64,000 nt of DNA, taken from positions 39,724,501 to 39,788,500 of the forward strand of contig NC_134108.1 in the NCBI RefSeq assembly GCF_040939455.1. The letters are read 5' to 3'. Shown one piece after another: positions 1-13,724 of the stretch (positions are counted from its first letter, which is position 1; the number at the start of each line of letters is the position of its first letter). The stretch comes from Microcebus murinus. Taxonomy: Eukaryota > Chordata > Mammalia > Primates > Cheirogaleidae. The position numbers were made by a program, and so were the translations under genes. Under the pieces are notes generated by a model. That model was not told the origin of the DNA and did no database searches. It saw only the letters and a program-made list of their open reading frames with translations.

Positions 1-1650
1 CATCATGCCTGACTGTAGTCTTGATGTTTTATAACAATTCTTGCTAAGATCCAAAGAAGGTTTTTCAAAAGAGGAGGCATACTTATTTCTTTCTTTCCCT
101 TCTGTAGCTTATGAATCTGCAGATCCAGAGTACATAGACCTTTTGTTACTGTGCACAACATTTACAGAGTATGTTGCTACTGAATCAAGACTTCAAGCTT
201 ATATAAAAGCTTGTCCTTCCTTTTGTGACTTCATGGTTTCTTTCTGGTTCAAAGTAAAAATGTGAAGATTTACCACAACAGCAATGGCAATAGTAAATCC
301 ATATTAAAGCCGTTACATTTTTTTCTCATGAAAAAAAAAATCCTAGTCTATTTCCAGCTCTGATGAACAGATGAATATAGGTCACACTTCATATTTACTT
401 GTGTTCAGAAATATGAAATACTGGTAATTGGGCTTGTGGTTTTCTTTGACAGTAGTAATTCTACCTTCCTGAGAACTATTTACTATTGTTTCATAGTGTT
501 TCATTCCACTGGAAACTTAGAAAGAAGAGGTTTTTATGCTTTTGTCTGTTAATATTGAGGGTAATGATCATCAGAGGAAAAGTAAAAAGCAAAACAAGAA
601 AACCAAACAGAAAATACCCAGAAAACTCCAGAAAACTAAGAGCAAAGCAAAAAAACAAAAAAAGCAAAAAAAAAACCAACAACTTTTATTGGTTGCTGCT
701 ACAACTTCAGCTACTGCCTTTGACTAAATGTTAATTTGTCAGAACACAAAAGAAAGAAACCTCCTATATTTAATCAAGAGGTAGTAAAATAGATTTTGTT
801 TCATGAAATATTTACATTCAGACTTAGTTCAGTTTTTGCTATTGGTAAAAGCCCTTTTGCATTCATTACCTTATTCTTATAAACTTGCATAAAAAATAGT
901 TACATCTGTATATCAGGAAAGTTTGTGGAAGGCATGCAAATCAGCCACGAAACACAGATCAGGAATAGGCAAAGCATGTGATGTGTTCAGCATCACTCTC
1001 CCCAAAGCAATATCCTGCTTCTGTGTAGAGTAAAGCATCTGCCTCCACCACAAAATGAGTGAAAATATCCAAGCAAAAACTCATCTTTGTTTTTCTTGCA
1101 GATTGCACAATTTATCTCCAATAACACACACATTCATCATCACCAAAGCTCAGTGGAATAATTATGAGTATTTACTGAATAGACCATGCAAAACCATATG
1201 CTGTTGGTGGAAAGAATGTGGAAGAGATACTGAAAACTGGCACAAATAATAAGACTGCAAAGTCAGCCACTTACAGTTGAACAGTATTTGAAAATCATAT
1301 ATGCAAGGAGAGTGGCCTATGGCTGTGAATAGAGTCCTGGATTTCCATGAAGTAGAGGGAGTTTGATAGGAAGCATAGGCACTTCAACATTTCTGCTACA
1401 AAACACAGACTTTTTTAAGAAAGAAGTTATTAAAATCTTAATATAAGATAATATGTGTGTGTGTATATATCTATCTCAATCTATATGTGTTGATCTCACT
1501 ATATCTGCTGTAATTTTCAATGCTAAAGAATTTAAAATCAAATAGGAGTCTAAGGGGATGTTAGAAGGTAGAGAAAAGCAAAATTACATTGATGTTAAGA
1601 ATAGCTTGCAAACCACTGTGAGGTAATATCTAATAGTAAAACATAATAAT
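1..1650. other. Unannotated AT-rich sequence, no gene supported
   Basis: No repeat family or gene is recognised here. The strand is A-rich at 640-680, where short A runs alternate with G and C. A short TG/TA/TCTA-like microsatellite lies near 1451-1480. An open frame at 41-265 encodes 74 residues with no recognisable domain, and a pyrimidine tract ending in AG precedes position 110. This is not enough to call an exon. Confidence 0.6.
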
Positions 1651-1654
1651 TCTT

Positions 1655-1835
1655 TATATTTGCATGAAAATTTGCAGTTTACACAACACTTTTCAATATA
1701 GTTTCTCATTTTATTCTTTCAATAGCTGCTGTTAGATATTATTATCATCATTTTATGGAGGATAAAATAGATTCACAAGGTTTAAAGGACTTGTCCAAAA
1801 TTACAAATAAATGGCAAAACTTGTCCAGAAATAAC
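1655..1835 (+). repeat. MIR SINE, diverged
   Basis: The order of motifs follows the MIR core. There is a 'TTACACAACACTTT'-like stretch, then 'TCTCATTTTATTCTTTCAATAGC' as the counterpart of the 'cattta atcctcacaac' segment. A run of ATTATTATCATCATTTTAT follows, then a GAGGATAAAAT segment and finally 'AAAGGACTTGTCCAAAATTAC', which matches the 'taacttgcccaaggtcaca' part. It is an ancient tRNA-derived SINE shared by all mammals, heavily mutated and without intact ends. Confidence 0.75.
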
Positions 1836-2239
1836 ATCTGACATTTCTGTAGATTTGGCAAATACACAGTAGCTAAAATAAAAAAAGTAAAGACAGTCTA
1901 AATCACAGGCCTCTATGCAATGCAAATAAAAATTTTTTTGAGTCCCCAAGTTCAAAGATGATTGAGGCCAGTAAAACAAGCTAGAGAGAAAACAAATTTC
2001 CAAAACATAGTAGGATTAGTGGCCCAAAGAAGAAGGTATAATGGAGGGAACATCCATAGCCCAAAGCAGTGCCGTTGTCAAGAGGTTTATTTTCCATGTT
2101 AATTCATTTAAAAATTATAATTCTTAATTGCCTTCAATCTTTCTTAATTTTCAACCAGTTCCAATTTCTTTGAGAGAAATAATTTTAAACCAAATAATTT
2201 TAAAATAAATTACAGCATTTAAGGAAACTCTGCCAGTTT

Positions 2240-2465
2240 TTGAGGCATTTGTACTATCTTTATTTCTCATTATCCCTCCTACATCTCTGCATTCATCACC
2301 ACCTGATAAATGATTATTATTCTGTTATCTGTTCCTTCAACCATGGTGTAGGCACCATGAAAGTAAAACACTCATCTTTTTATCTTCTAATCACTGCTAT
2401 AGCTTCTATCTAGAGGTATGCCTGATGTGATATAGGCACACATTAGGTATTTCTTAAATTTATTA
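2240..2465 (+). repeat. Possible L2 3'-end fragment
   Basis: The series 'ACTCATCTTTTTATCTTCTAATCACTGCTATAGC' then 'TGATATAGGCACACATTAGGTATTTCTTAAATT' resembles the L2 3' tail, in which 'tttgttcactgctgtatcccc' is followed by 'cacatagtaggcactcaataaa'. Divergence is high and the assignment is weak. The next repeat to the right is an antisense L1. Confidence 0.4.
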
Positions 2466-3035
2466 AGAAATGATATTTTAAAATTATTTATTTATTTTTA
2501 TTGTGTAAATTTAGGGAATACAAGTGCAGTTTTATATATGTATATGTTGAATAATGGTGAAGTCTGGGCTTTTAGCATAACCATCACTAGAATAGTGTAC
2601 ATTGTACCCATGAAGTAATTTCTTGTCCTTCACCACCTCTCACCCTCCCACCTATATGAATCTCCAATGTCTCTTATTCCATCCTTTATCCATGAGTATA
2701 GATTATTTAGTCCCCACTTATAAGTGAGAACATGTGGTACTTGACTTTCTGAGTTATTTCACTTAAGGTAATGGCCTCCAGTTCCATCTATGTTGCTGCA
2801 AAATACATGATTTCATTATTTTTTATGACTAAGTAATATTGTGTGGTACATATATACCATATTTTCTTTTTCCAATCATCCATTGATGAACTCTTAGGTT
2901 GATTCCATCTCTTTGCTATTGTGAATAATACTGTGATAAAGATATGAAGGCAGGTATCTTTTTAATATAAAAATTTCTTTGCCTTTGTGTATATAATTAG
3001 TAGTGGGATTCCTAGATTGAATGCTAGTTCTATGC

Positions 3036-3266
3036 TTAGTTCTTTAAGAAATTTCTGTGCTGATTTCCATGGAGTCTGTACAAACTTGCATTCCCACCAC
3101 ATTGTATAAACATTCCCTTTTTTCTACATCCTTGCCAACACCTGCCATTTTTTACTTTTTTAATAATAGCCATTCTGACAGTTATAAGATGATATCTCAT
3201 TATGGTTTTAATTTGCATTCCTCTGATTAGTGATGTTGAGCATTTTTTTATATGCTTGTTGGCCAT
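3036..3266 (-). pseudogene. L1 ORF2 C-terminal coding remnant
   Basis: An uninterrupted 76-codon stretch encodes the well-known L1 ORF2p C-terminal region, including [25 protein letters not shown] and GRCWQGC. The cysteine block corresponds to the ORF2p C-terminal Cys-rich segment. It is a fragment of the L1 at 2475-6480 with stops on both sides, so no functional protein is expected. Confidence 0.85.
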
Positions 3267-4224
3267 TTGTATGTCTTCTTTTGAAATATGTCTGTTTACA
3301 TCTTATGTCCACTTTTAAATAAGGTTATCTGTTTTTTGTCATTGAATTGATTTCCTTATAGATGCTAGATATTAGTCCTTTGTTGAAATATTACACATAG
3401 TTTGCAAATATTATCTCCCATTGTGTAGGTTGTCAGTTTACTCTTTTGTTTATTTCTTTTGTGGTACAGAAGTTTTTTAATTGTCTCATTTGTCTATTGT
3501 TTATTTTGATTTTTGTGCTTTTGAGGTCTTAGTTATGAATTTTTGCCCATACCAATGTCCAGAAGAGTTTTTTTATAGGTTTTATCCTAATATTTTTATA
3601 GTTTCAGGTCTTACATTTAAGTCTTTAATTCACCTTGAGTTAAATGTTGTATATGGTGACAGTTTAAAGGTCTCGTTTCATTCTTCTGCATATGGCTATC
3701 CGATTTTCTCAGCACCACTATTGAATAGGATGTCCTTTCCCTGGTATATGTTTTTGTTGACTTTGTCAAAGACTGGTTGATTGGAGGTATACAGTTTTAT
3801 TTCTGGGTTCTCTATTCTGCTATATTGATCTATGCCTCTAATCAATGTTTCTCTTTTTATGCTTGTGCAATGCTGTTTTAGTTACTACAGCATTGTATTA
3901 TAATTTGAAGTCAGGTAATTTAATATCTCTAGTTGTGTTCTTTTTATTTTGGATTGCCTTGGGTATTTGGGCTCATTTTTTCCATATGGATGTTAGGATT
4001 CTTTTTTCTAGTTATATAAAAAATGATGTTTGCAGATTAATAGGAACTTAACTGAATCTGTGTATTACTTTGGGCAGTATAGTTATTTTAACAGAATTGG
4101 TTTTTCTAACCCATTATCATGAGATATTTTTTTCATTTGTTTGTGTCATCTAGGATCTCTTTCATCAGTGTTTTATAGTTTTTCTTGAAAAGTTCTCTCA
4201 TTTCCCTGGTTAAATATATTCCTA

Positions 4225-4262
4225 GTTTTTCTTTTCTTTCTTTCTTTTTTTTTTTTTTTTTA
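4225..4262 (+). repeat. T-rich/TTTC simple sequence
   Basis: A short run of TTTC units passes into about 20 T residues within the antisense L1. It is low-complexity sequence and lies close to the poly-T of the following Alu. Confidence 0.8.
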
Positions 4263-4299
4263 GGTATTTTAAATGGGATTCTATTCTATTCTGTTCATC

Positions 4300-4630
<331 letters not shown>

Positions 4631-5442
4631 TTAATCTTTATCTTTTAAGTGGAGCATTTAATTCAATTCTGTTCAATATTGATATTGATATGTGAGGTTT
4701 TGCTCATGTTATAATCTTATCTATTTTCTTTGGTTGGATTTTTTTCTCTGTTTGTCTTTGTGGATTTGGTGGCATTCTGATGGTTTGCCATTTGATTTGT
4801 TTCTTTTCTTCATTTGTGTAATTGCTTTATAAGATCTTTGAATTTTATATTTTGTATGTTTTTTGTGATGGCAGGTATTTACCTTCATTTTCATGTTTAG
4901 AATTTCCTTGAACATTTCTTGTGTGGTCAGTCTAGTGGTGACAGATTTCCTCAGTGTTTATTTGTCTTAGACAGACTTTATCTCTCCTTTATTTATGAAG
5001 CTTCATCTAGCAGGATACAAAAATTCATGGTTGACAGTTCTTTTCTTTAAGCACTTTGAAAATAGAATCCCAGTCTCTCTGGCTAGTGATATTTCTGCTG
5101 GGAAGTCCAGTGTTTGTCTGATGAGGCTTCCATTATAGGTGAATAGATACTTTTCTTTTGTTTATTTTAGGATGTTTTGTTTCATGTTGACATTAGACAG
5201 TCTAATGATTTTATGTTGTGATGAGATCCTTTATTGGATTTATATCCCTAGAGTTCTTTCAGCTCCTTTTATGTGGAGGTCTAAATCTCTTGCTAGACTA
5301 GGGATGTTTATCTCAATTGTTTTCTCAAATAGGTTTTCCATTTTTTTTTCTTTTTCTTCTCTTTCAAGAATATATATGATTCATAGTTTCTAATGTTTTA
5401 CATGATCTCATACTCAAAGGCTTTGTTCATTGAAAAAAATTT

Positions 5443-5506
5443 TAATTTATATCTAACCAAATTTATATCTATAACCAATTTATATCTAACCAAATTAATT
5501 TGAAAG
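5443..5506 (+). repeat. Short local tandem duplication
   Basis: The motif AATTTATATCTAACCAA occurs twice, with a third slightly altered copy (ATATCTATAACC) between, inside ORF1-like L1 sequence. It looks like replication slippage. Confidence 0.75.
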
Positions 5507-6480
5507 GCCTGTCTTCAACTTCTGAGGTTTTATTTTTTTTCTTCTGCTTGGTCCAGACTATTATTGAAAATTTCAACTGCATGTTGTAATTCTTTCAATT
5601 AATTTTTATTTCCAAAAGTTCTATTCATTTTTTTCTTTTTCTTTAAATATCTATTTTATAAATTTCTTATCAATATCCTGAATTGATTTTTTTTGTATTA
5701 GTTTTTTCAAAATCTTAAAATTTCATTAAACTCCTTTAAAATCAATATTTTAAATTCTTTATTTGGTATTTCAAAGATTTCGTTTTGGTTAGGATCTATT
5801 GCTACAGAGTTGGTGTGATCTCTTGGGGTGTCATAACACCCTGTTTTCCATACCTCCAGAATAGTTACGTAGGTTCCTTCTCACCTGGAGAAAAAGCCAC
5901 TTCTGATTTTGAATTTACTTTCATTTGCATGGGACTATCTTTTTTGCTTGAGGATGTGACTGTAGTGTATGTTGAGTAGGGTCATTGCACTTTGTTTCTG
6001 GGTGATTTCTGTGGCTGAGACTCTGTATGAACTCCTTGGTGATAGATAGCTTTAGTGTGTGTGTGTGTTCTTAAATGCCAGTGGTAGTAGTGGTAAACCA
6101 GGTGTATAGGCAGGCTCCTGGCCTCCTGTGGAGTTGGGGTGTTGAGGTCTCTGGAACTTACCTTGTTCCCAAGCACTGTGAGCTTATACCAGATTTGTAT
6201 TTGGTTATGCAGTTCTACCTCCAAGCCAGTAGGTGGCAGTCACAAGAGTTGGCTATGGTGGTAGCAGTAGGGATTATCCTTGATCTTTGTTTACAGAGAG
6301 AAGCTGTCTGGGGCCTCAGTCCAAGGGCAGGTCTATTGCATACACAGAGGGAAATAAACATTTATTAAAGTATTTTTTAAATTTACTAACGAGTGAATAT
6401 TTTGTGGAATTGAGATTTCCCACATCTCTTTCATTAGTCCATTCTTCTGCAGCTCCTTTTCTGTGGAGGTTCTGTAAGAC

Positions 6481-9480
6481 TTAATTGCTTGGTCTTTTTG
6501 CTCAGGATTTTCTTCATTTGCTTTGTTTGGGAAAACTATTATAATTCATGATTAATTCTAACACATTTTGTTATAACTTTCTTATTTTCACTGCCTACTC
6601 TTAGTCAAAGTACATGTACATGCTCCAAAATAGCAAATTCCTTATTCTTTTTCTAACTTTTATCTCTCTGATTATTCAATTCAGTCTGCAATCTATTTCC
6701 ATACTACTATTCCTAGCATGCCCTTTTAATCAACTCACTCCATTGTTCAGGAATGGTTATTGGTTCCTGAATCTTATCAGATGGGCTATGATCAGGATAA
6801 GAGAACATGCCATGCTTTATCCTGGTGTACTTTCCTGATTGATCAACATAGGGGTATATCATTTTATCAGAAGCAGAGAAGGACCACTTGCTAGGAACAG
6901 ATTCAGCATAAATAGATCCCATTTTTCTCCACCCTTGAGAATCTAACAGAAATATATGTAGCTTTGGGCGACATTATTCATCCAATGTAGGGTCTTATCA
7001 GAACTGAAAATTTCAATTATTCTCTGACAATATGAACCTTACAACATCATTTAAGGGTTCTTTTAGTTCATGAATGTAAATAAGTGCCAGCAAGGCCAAA
7101 TCCATGCAATTTTCCCTGATTTACTGACTCCTATATCTGCCTTCAGATTTTCTGTTTTGTGGAAATTATATTTTCCTGCACTTCAATACCTCTTGGCCTT
7201 TCCTGAGATAATTTTCCCACTTTGTAATTAAAAACAACAAAAAATTTAACTCATCTGAATTTTATTGCATTATATTGTCCAAGGGTATAAACAACACTGC
7301 TGACGTGATGATAAAAAAAAAAAAAGACATTTTAAAAAGGGAAGAAAAAAGAAAAGAAATGAAAGCTCCAAAGCAAATATTTAAAAGGGACAATCCAAAA
7401 TCATCATGTTTGCATAGCCTTTGTAATTAAAGAACGATCTTAACTGACTATTTTGTATGATTTCAAATAGAAGGTGAAATTTTTTTCTTCTGACATGTCA
7501 AAGTTATGTCTTTGATTTAAACATTTATTCAGGTGTTTAAGAGGAATATTTTCATTAAAATTTGGCGATAGATTATTAGACACTGAAAAATTCTTATACA
7601 TTTTTTTGTTGGGTGCAAATATGCTCACTCTCCCTAGTCAACTAATTGCTCAATTATTTGTGTATTTCATACACATATTACTTTTATAGTAATTTAGTTG
7701 GAAAGTACTGAGGATTCTACTACAAATAATGCACTTAACAACAATAATTGTATTTTAGAATTCTTGAATTATTGGTGGCTCTCTCCATTTCTGTTATTTT
7801 CCTTTGAATCTTGCTTTATTCTAGCAATAAGTCATATTCACCTATGAGTACATGAATTAATCTTTAAAAGCCCTATTCATCTCATTAAGAAATACATTTC
7901 CAGTAAAATTTTATTTTTCATGTTTTAATCAATTGTACATCATTAATAATTGTATAGTAATTCAATACAAGGGAACTTTATTAACATTTAGAGCTTTATA
8001 GAAATTGAAAAATCAATTTCAATTTATAAATATAATTTAGTTGAAGAAAATGTGTTAGTGTGAACCACAAAAAAATGTTCACACATATAGTATAATACAA
8101 TAAATGTGCATGTAGGTAACCCATGCAAATATGAGTTGAGGAAGAGAAATGTAGCCTTGACTGAAAATGATACAAGGTTTCCCACGCCTGTGGGATTGCT
8201 TGGGTTATGAGCCTAGTAGGATTTTTTTTTTTGTCTTCTTGCTCTTCTTTTCTCAGAAGGAGAGGCTATACCAAAAATGAGTTTTCAGCAAGATCAGTGA
8301 ATTTTTCAACCCTTTAGAGGGGTCTATAACTTCCCAATGGCTTCAAGACTTCCAGGTGATAAGCAGCTGTTATGTCAGATATTATAAATAAAATGCTGCC
8401 ATTCAAAACCAGATTTGCAGATGTGCAAGTTAGCCATGATTCTCTTCACTGATAAGGTTTCTCTCACATTTTCCCTATAAGAAAGGAGAAAAATGAGAGA
8501 GATTGTAGATCCAGTATTATACAAAAGAACAACCCTGTTCTCTCAGTGGGACAATGGGAAAATAGGAGACAATGGTTTCTCTTTAGTTGACTGAGACTTT
8601 GTTAGCCTCCCTAGAACAGAATCTATTGTTAACCCACATAATAGATTGTGGAATCTTTGCACAAAAGGTGGGACATGGAACTTTATTGATCAACATAGAA
8701 ATAATGTGAGATGTATGAATATTAAAATATATTATATAATTTTCACATGAATAATGGGGCTATACATTTACTTACTTCCAACTGAACATATTAAAGAGAT
8801 GAAGTAATAATTTATTCTGAAATTTCAATATTAAAACACAGAAGATTATGTATTTTGCCACTGTTAATATTTAGGCTGAAAAATTTTAGATATATTGTAT
8901 AATTTATCAAAATTTTTAGGAGGTATACAAACAAAAGTAAAATTTGATGACCAATAATCCAGATATTTAATTTTAATTAATTACATAAAGCAGGAGACAT
9001 GAAAATCTGGGAAGTCTATAAACCTTGCAGAAAGCCAAAACTATGAAGAAGTATATGTTTAGTAGAAAGATGATCAGAACAATATGTGAAACAAACAAAC
9101 AAAATACTGTAAGGTAACTTGTCCAACTTAGTTTTGTTGCTGGATATAAAGAGTATGTCTTCTCTCAGAATTCATAACCACAGGCTATCATTCATGAAGT
9201 TTTGAAACTGAAATCATGCTTCCAATGTAATTCCTATATCTCCATGCTGAAGACATTGCTGACAATGTTTCCAGGTTGATATGCCAGGACCCCAGCAGAA
9301 GCAAATTGAAACACTCTCTAGAGAAAGATGCCTTAAAACCAATATCAAAGAATTTTCTCTTATAAATTTCCAAAGGTCATGGGATTTCAATAAGAGGAAA
9401 TATGATACCAAGTTCAAGACTCAACAGAAATAATTGCAAGTGAAGTGATTTTGTAAGAATAAAATGTTGACATTATTAAA
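6481..9480. other. Unannotated AT-rich sequence
   Basis: No gene is recognised. A-rich low-complexity DNA lies at 7310-7365 and a T11 run near 8222. Several short open frames (up to 74 codons, for example 6614-6838) show no domain or codon pattern suggestive of coding. Confidence 0.6.
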
Positions 9481-9484
9481 AACC

Positions 9485-9930
9485 AAATATAGCAGCACAA
9501 CTCACAATTGCAAAGATCTGGAAACAACCCAAATACCCATCAATACATGAGTGGATTAATAAAAAATATGGTATATGTATACCATAGAGTTCTACTCAGC
9601 CACAAAAAACAATGGTGATCTAGCACCTCTAGTTAATTATCCTTGATAAAACTGGAGCCCATTCTACTAAGGGAAGTATCACAAGAATGGAAAAATAAAC
9701 ACCACATGTACTCACCATCAAATTGGTATTAACTGATGAACACTTAACTGTACATATATTAATAACATTCATTGGATGTTGGGCAGGTGGGAGTGGGGAG
9801 GAGGGGATGTGCACTGTTGGAAGGATGGACATGCTTGAAGCTCTGACTTGGATGGGGCAAGGGCAATATACATAACCTAAAAATGTGTACCCGTGTAATA
9901 TGCTGAAATAAAAAATATATATATATAAAA
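9485..9930 (+). mobile_element. 5'-truncated L1, lemur-type 3' end
   Basis: The sequence runs from 'AGCAGCACAACTCACAATTGC' in the ORF2 3' region through 'CCATCAATACATGAGTGGATT', then the 3' UTR with G-rich 'GGGAGTGGGGAGGAGGGGA', and ends in 'TATGCTGAAATAAAAAATATATATATAT'. The polyadenylation signal AATAAA lies just before a mixed A/AT tail. Only about 440 bp of the element inserted, which is typical of 5'-truncated retrotransposition. The same 3' UTR recurs at 13725-15022 (reverse), 20229-20515 and 55413-55564, so one subfamily group was active in this lineage. No clear target duplication was found. Confidence 0.93.
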
Positions 9931-10825
9931 CAAAAGTGTTTAGTGTGATTAAAGAAGTAAGGTAGAATATTAAAATATAATACAGGCATGAATGACTTAA
10001 AATTTATATTTGAAAATTTACAAAATATTGCTACTAGATCAGGGTAATATATTTATTGAAATTAGAAACACAAAGAATGAATAAAAGAAAAGATCAGATG
10101 CAAATATATGAAGAAATTTTCCAGAATTCAAAGAGATATAGATAAAAAATAGGGAATATTAATTAAGAGATATGAAATATAGAGTGAAATTTATGTTCTT
10201 ATGATGGGAGTTTTAGAAAGAGAGAAGAGAAAAGGCATTAGGAAGTGGCGATATTCAGATATGATTAAAAGGATGTTCCAGAACTGAGAAGAGGCATGTG
10301 TACTCAGATTGAGGAAATGCAACACTTCCCAAGCAGGAATTTAAAAAAATAAAAAGGAAAGGAAGGAAGAAATTCTCATTTTATACATATTACTGTCAAA
10401 CTGAATAACACCAAAGATAGAAGATTTATAAGCTTCTAGAGAAAAAAAGATAGATAACAGACAAAGAAATAACTATCAGACTGATTGCTAACTTATTAAC
10501 AGTAAAATTGGATACGAAAAACAGAGTGAAAGCTTCATGGGCTGGGGAAATTTAACTATTGATTGTTAATTATATAATAAATTAAACTATATTTCACAAA
10601 CACAGTCTAAAATCTGAGAAAGTTACTACAAACAGAACCTAGCTAATGGAACATCTGTGGGATGTACTGTTTGGGAAAGTAGGGAAGAAAGCAGGCCCTA
10701 GAAGAAAGGTCTTAAATGTAAAAGGGAATGATGAGCAAATAAACATACATGACAATTATGTGATGGATGTAAACAATGATTGACTAAAACAATAATCATT
10801 TCTGATTTAAAAATAACGTAAGGGA
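9931..10825. other. Unannotated AT-rich sequence
   Basis: The strand is purine-rich with many A/G runs (for example 10340-10370). No repeat family or gene was recognised. Confidence 0.55.
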
Positions 10826-11024
10826 TTATCTTAAGTTAATTTCCCTCACGAAAAGATGTTGCATCAAATTTGAAGGCAAAGAGTTTATTTGGGAGGCAAT
10901 CTCAGGAAATGCCAGTAAAATGGGGAACTGAGACAGTGAAGGATATAAAGCCAATATACAGTATGCTAATGAACAAGTAACCACTGTGGTAACTGGTTCA
11001 GTACCACCTGGCCAGGTGAAAGAA

Positions 11025-11180
11025 CTGAACAAGCTCCCTCAGGCCTTTTTTATAACAGTACTAATACTATTCATGAGCTATTAATAATTGTCTCCCAAAG
11101 GCTCTACCTCTTAATATCACTTCTTTGGAGATTAGGTTTGAACATATGCAATTTGGGGAAAAAACATTCAGAACATAGCA
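11025..11180 (-). repeat. MaLR/MLT1-like LTR 5' fragment
   Basis: On the minus strand the sequence opens TGCTATGTTCTGAATG near 11180. It continues through an 'AAACCTAATCTCCAAAG' stretch and AGAGGTAGAGCCTTTGGGAG, to GTTATAAAAAAGGCCTGAGGGAGC near 11035. This is the motif order of mammalian MLT1/MST LTRs, including the TATA-like ATAAAA. The remainder (10826-11025) does not match an LTR I know but is contiguous and may belong to the same element. No retroviral coding sequence is present. Confidence 0.6.
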
Positions 11181-11479
11181 TTCCATTACCCTTATTATTA
11201 TAATACACTGCTAGTAGATAATATTCATATATTTCTATAGGCTTATTGTGAGGTTAAAAAAGATAAATATTGAACAGGTAGATCAGAATCTTGCACATGG
11301 TAATTGTTCAATTAATGAATACTTTAAAATTTTATTCATTTTAATTATATGCACTGAAAGATGCCTGGGAAGATGTTACCAAATGTTACTGAAGGTTATC
11401 CTCAGGTAAGGAGGTTTAGGCTTTGTCTTGTTCTTGAAACTTTTTTAAAAATTTTTTCTTGTTTGATTTTTCAGATTTA

Positions 11480-12110
11480 TTTTTGGTTTTGTTTATAATT
11501 GATATACAGTAAACTGAATATATTTAAATTGTACAGTTTGATAAAGTTTAAAGTATGAATATATCACTGAAGCCACCAACAGATCACTCAAAATTTCCTC
11601 TTAATTCTTTACAATGGCTATTTATTGATCTTTTACTCCTTATCCCCTATCTACAGTGATCTACATTTTCTAGAATTGTGTGTACATCATACTATGCACA
11701 TGTACTCTTTTTTTGGTCCTGTGTCACTCTTTTTATCTGCCATCTTTTACCCAGTACAATTATTTTGAGATTCATCCATGTTGTTGTATATGTGAATAGT
11801 TTATTCCTTTATAACACTGAGTAGTATTCCATTGAATGACTATACCACAATTCATATATCCATTCTCTGGTTAATGAATATCTGGGTTGTTTCCTTTCTT
11901 ACTATTACAAATAAATCTGCTGTGAACATTCATGTTTAAGTCTTTGGGAGGACATTATGCTTTTATTTTGCTTGAGTAAATTCTAGGAGAGGAATGTCTG
12001 TATCATACAGCAGGTGTCTTTAACATTTTAAATAATTCCTAAGATGTAATTCCCAAGTAACTGTAGAATTTTATGTTTCCATCAGCAGTGCATGAGAGTT
12101 ATATTATCAT
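11480..12110 (-). mobile_element. Old L1 (L1M-type) 3' end
   Basis: On the plus strand there is the antisense series 'ATAATTGATATACAGTAAACTG', 'GAGATTCATCCATGTTGTTG', 'TGAGTAGTATTCCATTGAATG' and 'ATCTGGGTTGTTTCC', then 'GGAGAGGAATGTCTG' near 11988 and 'ATGTTTCCATCAGCAGTG'. These are landmarks of the last part of ORF2 and the 3' UTR of old mammalian L1 families. It is highly diverged and 5' truncated, with no intact reading frame. Confidence 0.85.
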
Positions 12111-12387
12111 TTTAATTGGAAAGTACTTCTATAGCAAGACCTATACCAATTTACCTAATTCTTCTCCTATGTACCAGATTTACTTTTTCTGTGATATGTC
12201 TTCATTTATACTGTAAATACAGCTTTGTTATTATACAGTAAGTTTTTCAAGGTGTTAGAATAGGTCTTATGTAAAAAATTTTAGAACTCTATTCCAGCTT
12301 CCCTCTATCAACTTAGCCGCTCCTGCTCTTCTGAAAGTGGAACTGGTTTTAAGTGCTTGTTACTCATTGTTGTGTTTAAATAATCTA

Positions 12388-12515
12388 TGTCAACATCAAC
12401 TGGGAACTTGTTAGAAATGTACATTATCAGGTCCAATCTCAGGCTTACTGAATCAAAATCTACATTCTGACAGGATCCTCAGTTGATTCTTATGCACATT
12501 AAAGTTTGAGAAGAA
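12388..12515 (-). mobile_element. MER5-type hAT (Charlie) fossil
   Basis: The segment reads 'AACTGGGAACTTGTTAGAAATG', 'CTTACTGAATCAAAATCTAC', 'TCAGTTGATTCTTATGCAC' and 'ATTAAAGTTTGAGAAG'. This is the order of the small non-autonomous MER5A/B elements, derived from hAT-Charlie transposons. The terminal 'TTTGAGAA(CCACTG)' inverted end is only partly preserved and no 8-bp duplication is evident. It is an ancient, immobile copy. Confidence 0.85.
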
Positions 12516-13710
12516 TTATATTAAATTCAATCTCATTGGTCCTTTCATTGCTTTGGGAAATCCAGATGTCAGCCAACGGCAAACCTTATCAGTTCTTTCT
12601 AAGGTACATAGCCCAAACCAAGGAACTTGAAAAATCAATGATTTAATTAGTAGAATTTCCATAAGGACATGCATTTAATAATAGGTTTCTATTCTAAGGT
12701 GATTTTATTGCCTGATAAAATTTTGGCTTCAAGCATGGCAAATGTTACTATCTTAATTTACCACATTCAACATTTTACTCTTTAGACCAAAGGAAAAGTG
12801 CAGTGATAAAAGGAAATTAAAAATGGCGGATATTCATTTATCTTTTGATGTTATTTTTTGTGCTTATAATTGGATGTTTTAGTATTAGTCCTAGAATTTG
12901 CAGTTTTCAAACAAAATCATAAATCTCCGTGGGGTTGTGACTGAGATACATTTTGATAGGTAGTCAGCATTCTTACCCTGTCTCCTAAAACTTTTCCCAC
13001 ATCAATATTGTATAATGGAGAATGCATACTTTGGAAATATGAGGTAATTTATGTTCATCTATGAGAGTGTATGATATTCTTTTTGAGTTTTTTAAAAATA
13101 TTATTTTTCCTATGAGAGAGCGGCTAGTAAAATTTGTGTTTATAAGATTCATCAAATTCCTGGCTTTGTAGGAAAATTGCCAAACAGGCAGCAATTGCGT
13201 CAATGACCAATCTGATTATTTTTATTAATAGAATTGGAAATAAAAATTCTTCTGGAAAAAATTGGATTTCACTATAAACAAATTACAGTTTTGAATTCCA
13301 AATGTAGTCCTTTAATGATTTCTACTTTTACAAAAAGGTCAAAGATATAGAGATCAATTTTAAGAATATGCAAAATAATTTAATGAGAGAGAAAAACCTT
13401 TATATATTCTTTCCAAAACATAAGTAAAATTTACCTCATAGATATAAATTTAAATGATGTGAATTTGATTTTATTTAGAAATTTCTTCTAATAATTTAAA
13501 ATGTTCAAATAGTAAATAAGTCATATAGTTTAAATATGCAAGAGACTAAGCTTGATAGCTAGGAATTGCTTATTTTTCACCTTATGTCAGTGGAGATTAC
13601 CATAAAAAATTTGAGAGAAAGATAATTTCGAATATACATAAATTAGTGTTATGGGGTAAAAAATATTTTAATACATAAAATTTTCAATTGATAAACATGA
13701 CAAATTATAT
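12516..13710. other. Unannotated AT-rich sequence
   Basis: No recognisable repeat or gene. An open frame of 72 codons at 12985-13203 (minus) has no features of a known protein. Confidence 0.55.
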
Positions 13711-13724
13711 TGGATACTTTTTAT

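Noticed and set aside
41..265. 74-codon frame containing a good splice-acceptor-like tract before position 110 and a GTATGT near 170
   Set aside because: Pyrimidine tracts ending in AG are frequent in this AT-rich DNA. The possible 60-bp exon has no recognisable peptide and the donor is weaker than at 49773.
1055..1249. Open frame following a strong acceptor-like TTTTTCTTGCAG at about 1090-1101
   Set aside because: No plausible donor site follows and the peptide shows no known domain.
6075..6368. 97-codon plus-strand frame in less AT-rich DNA
   Set aside because: It is antisense to what looks like L1 5' UTR, so it is not an independent gene.
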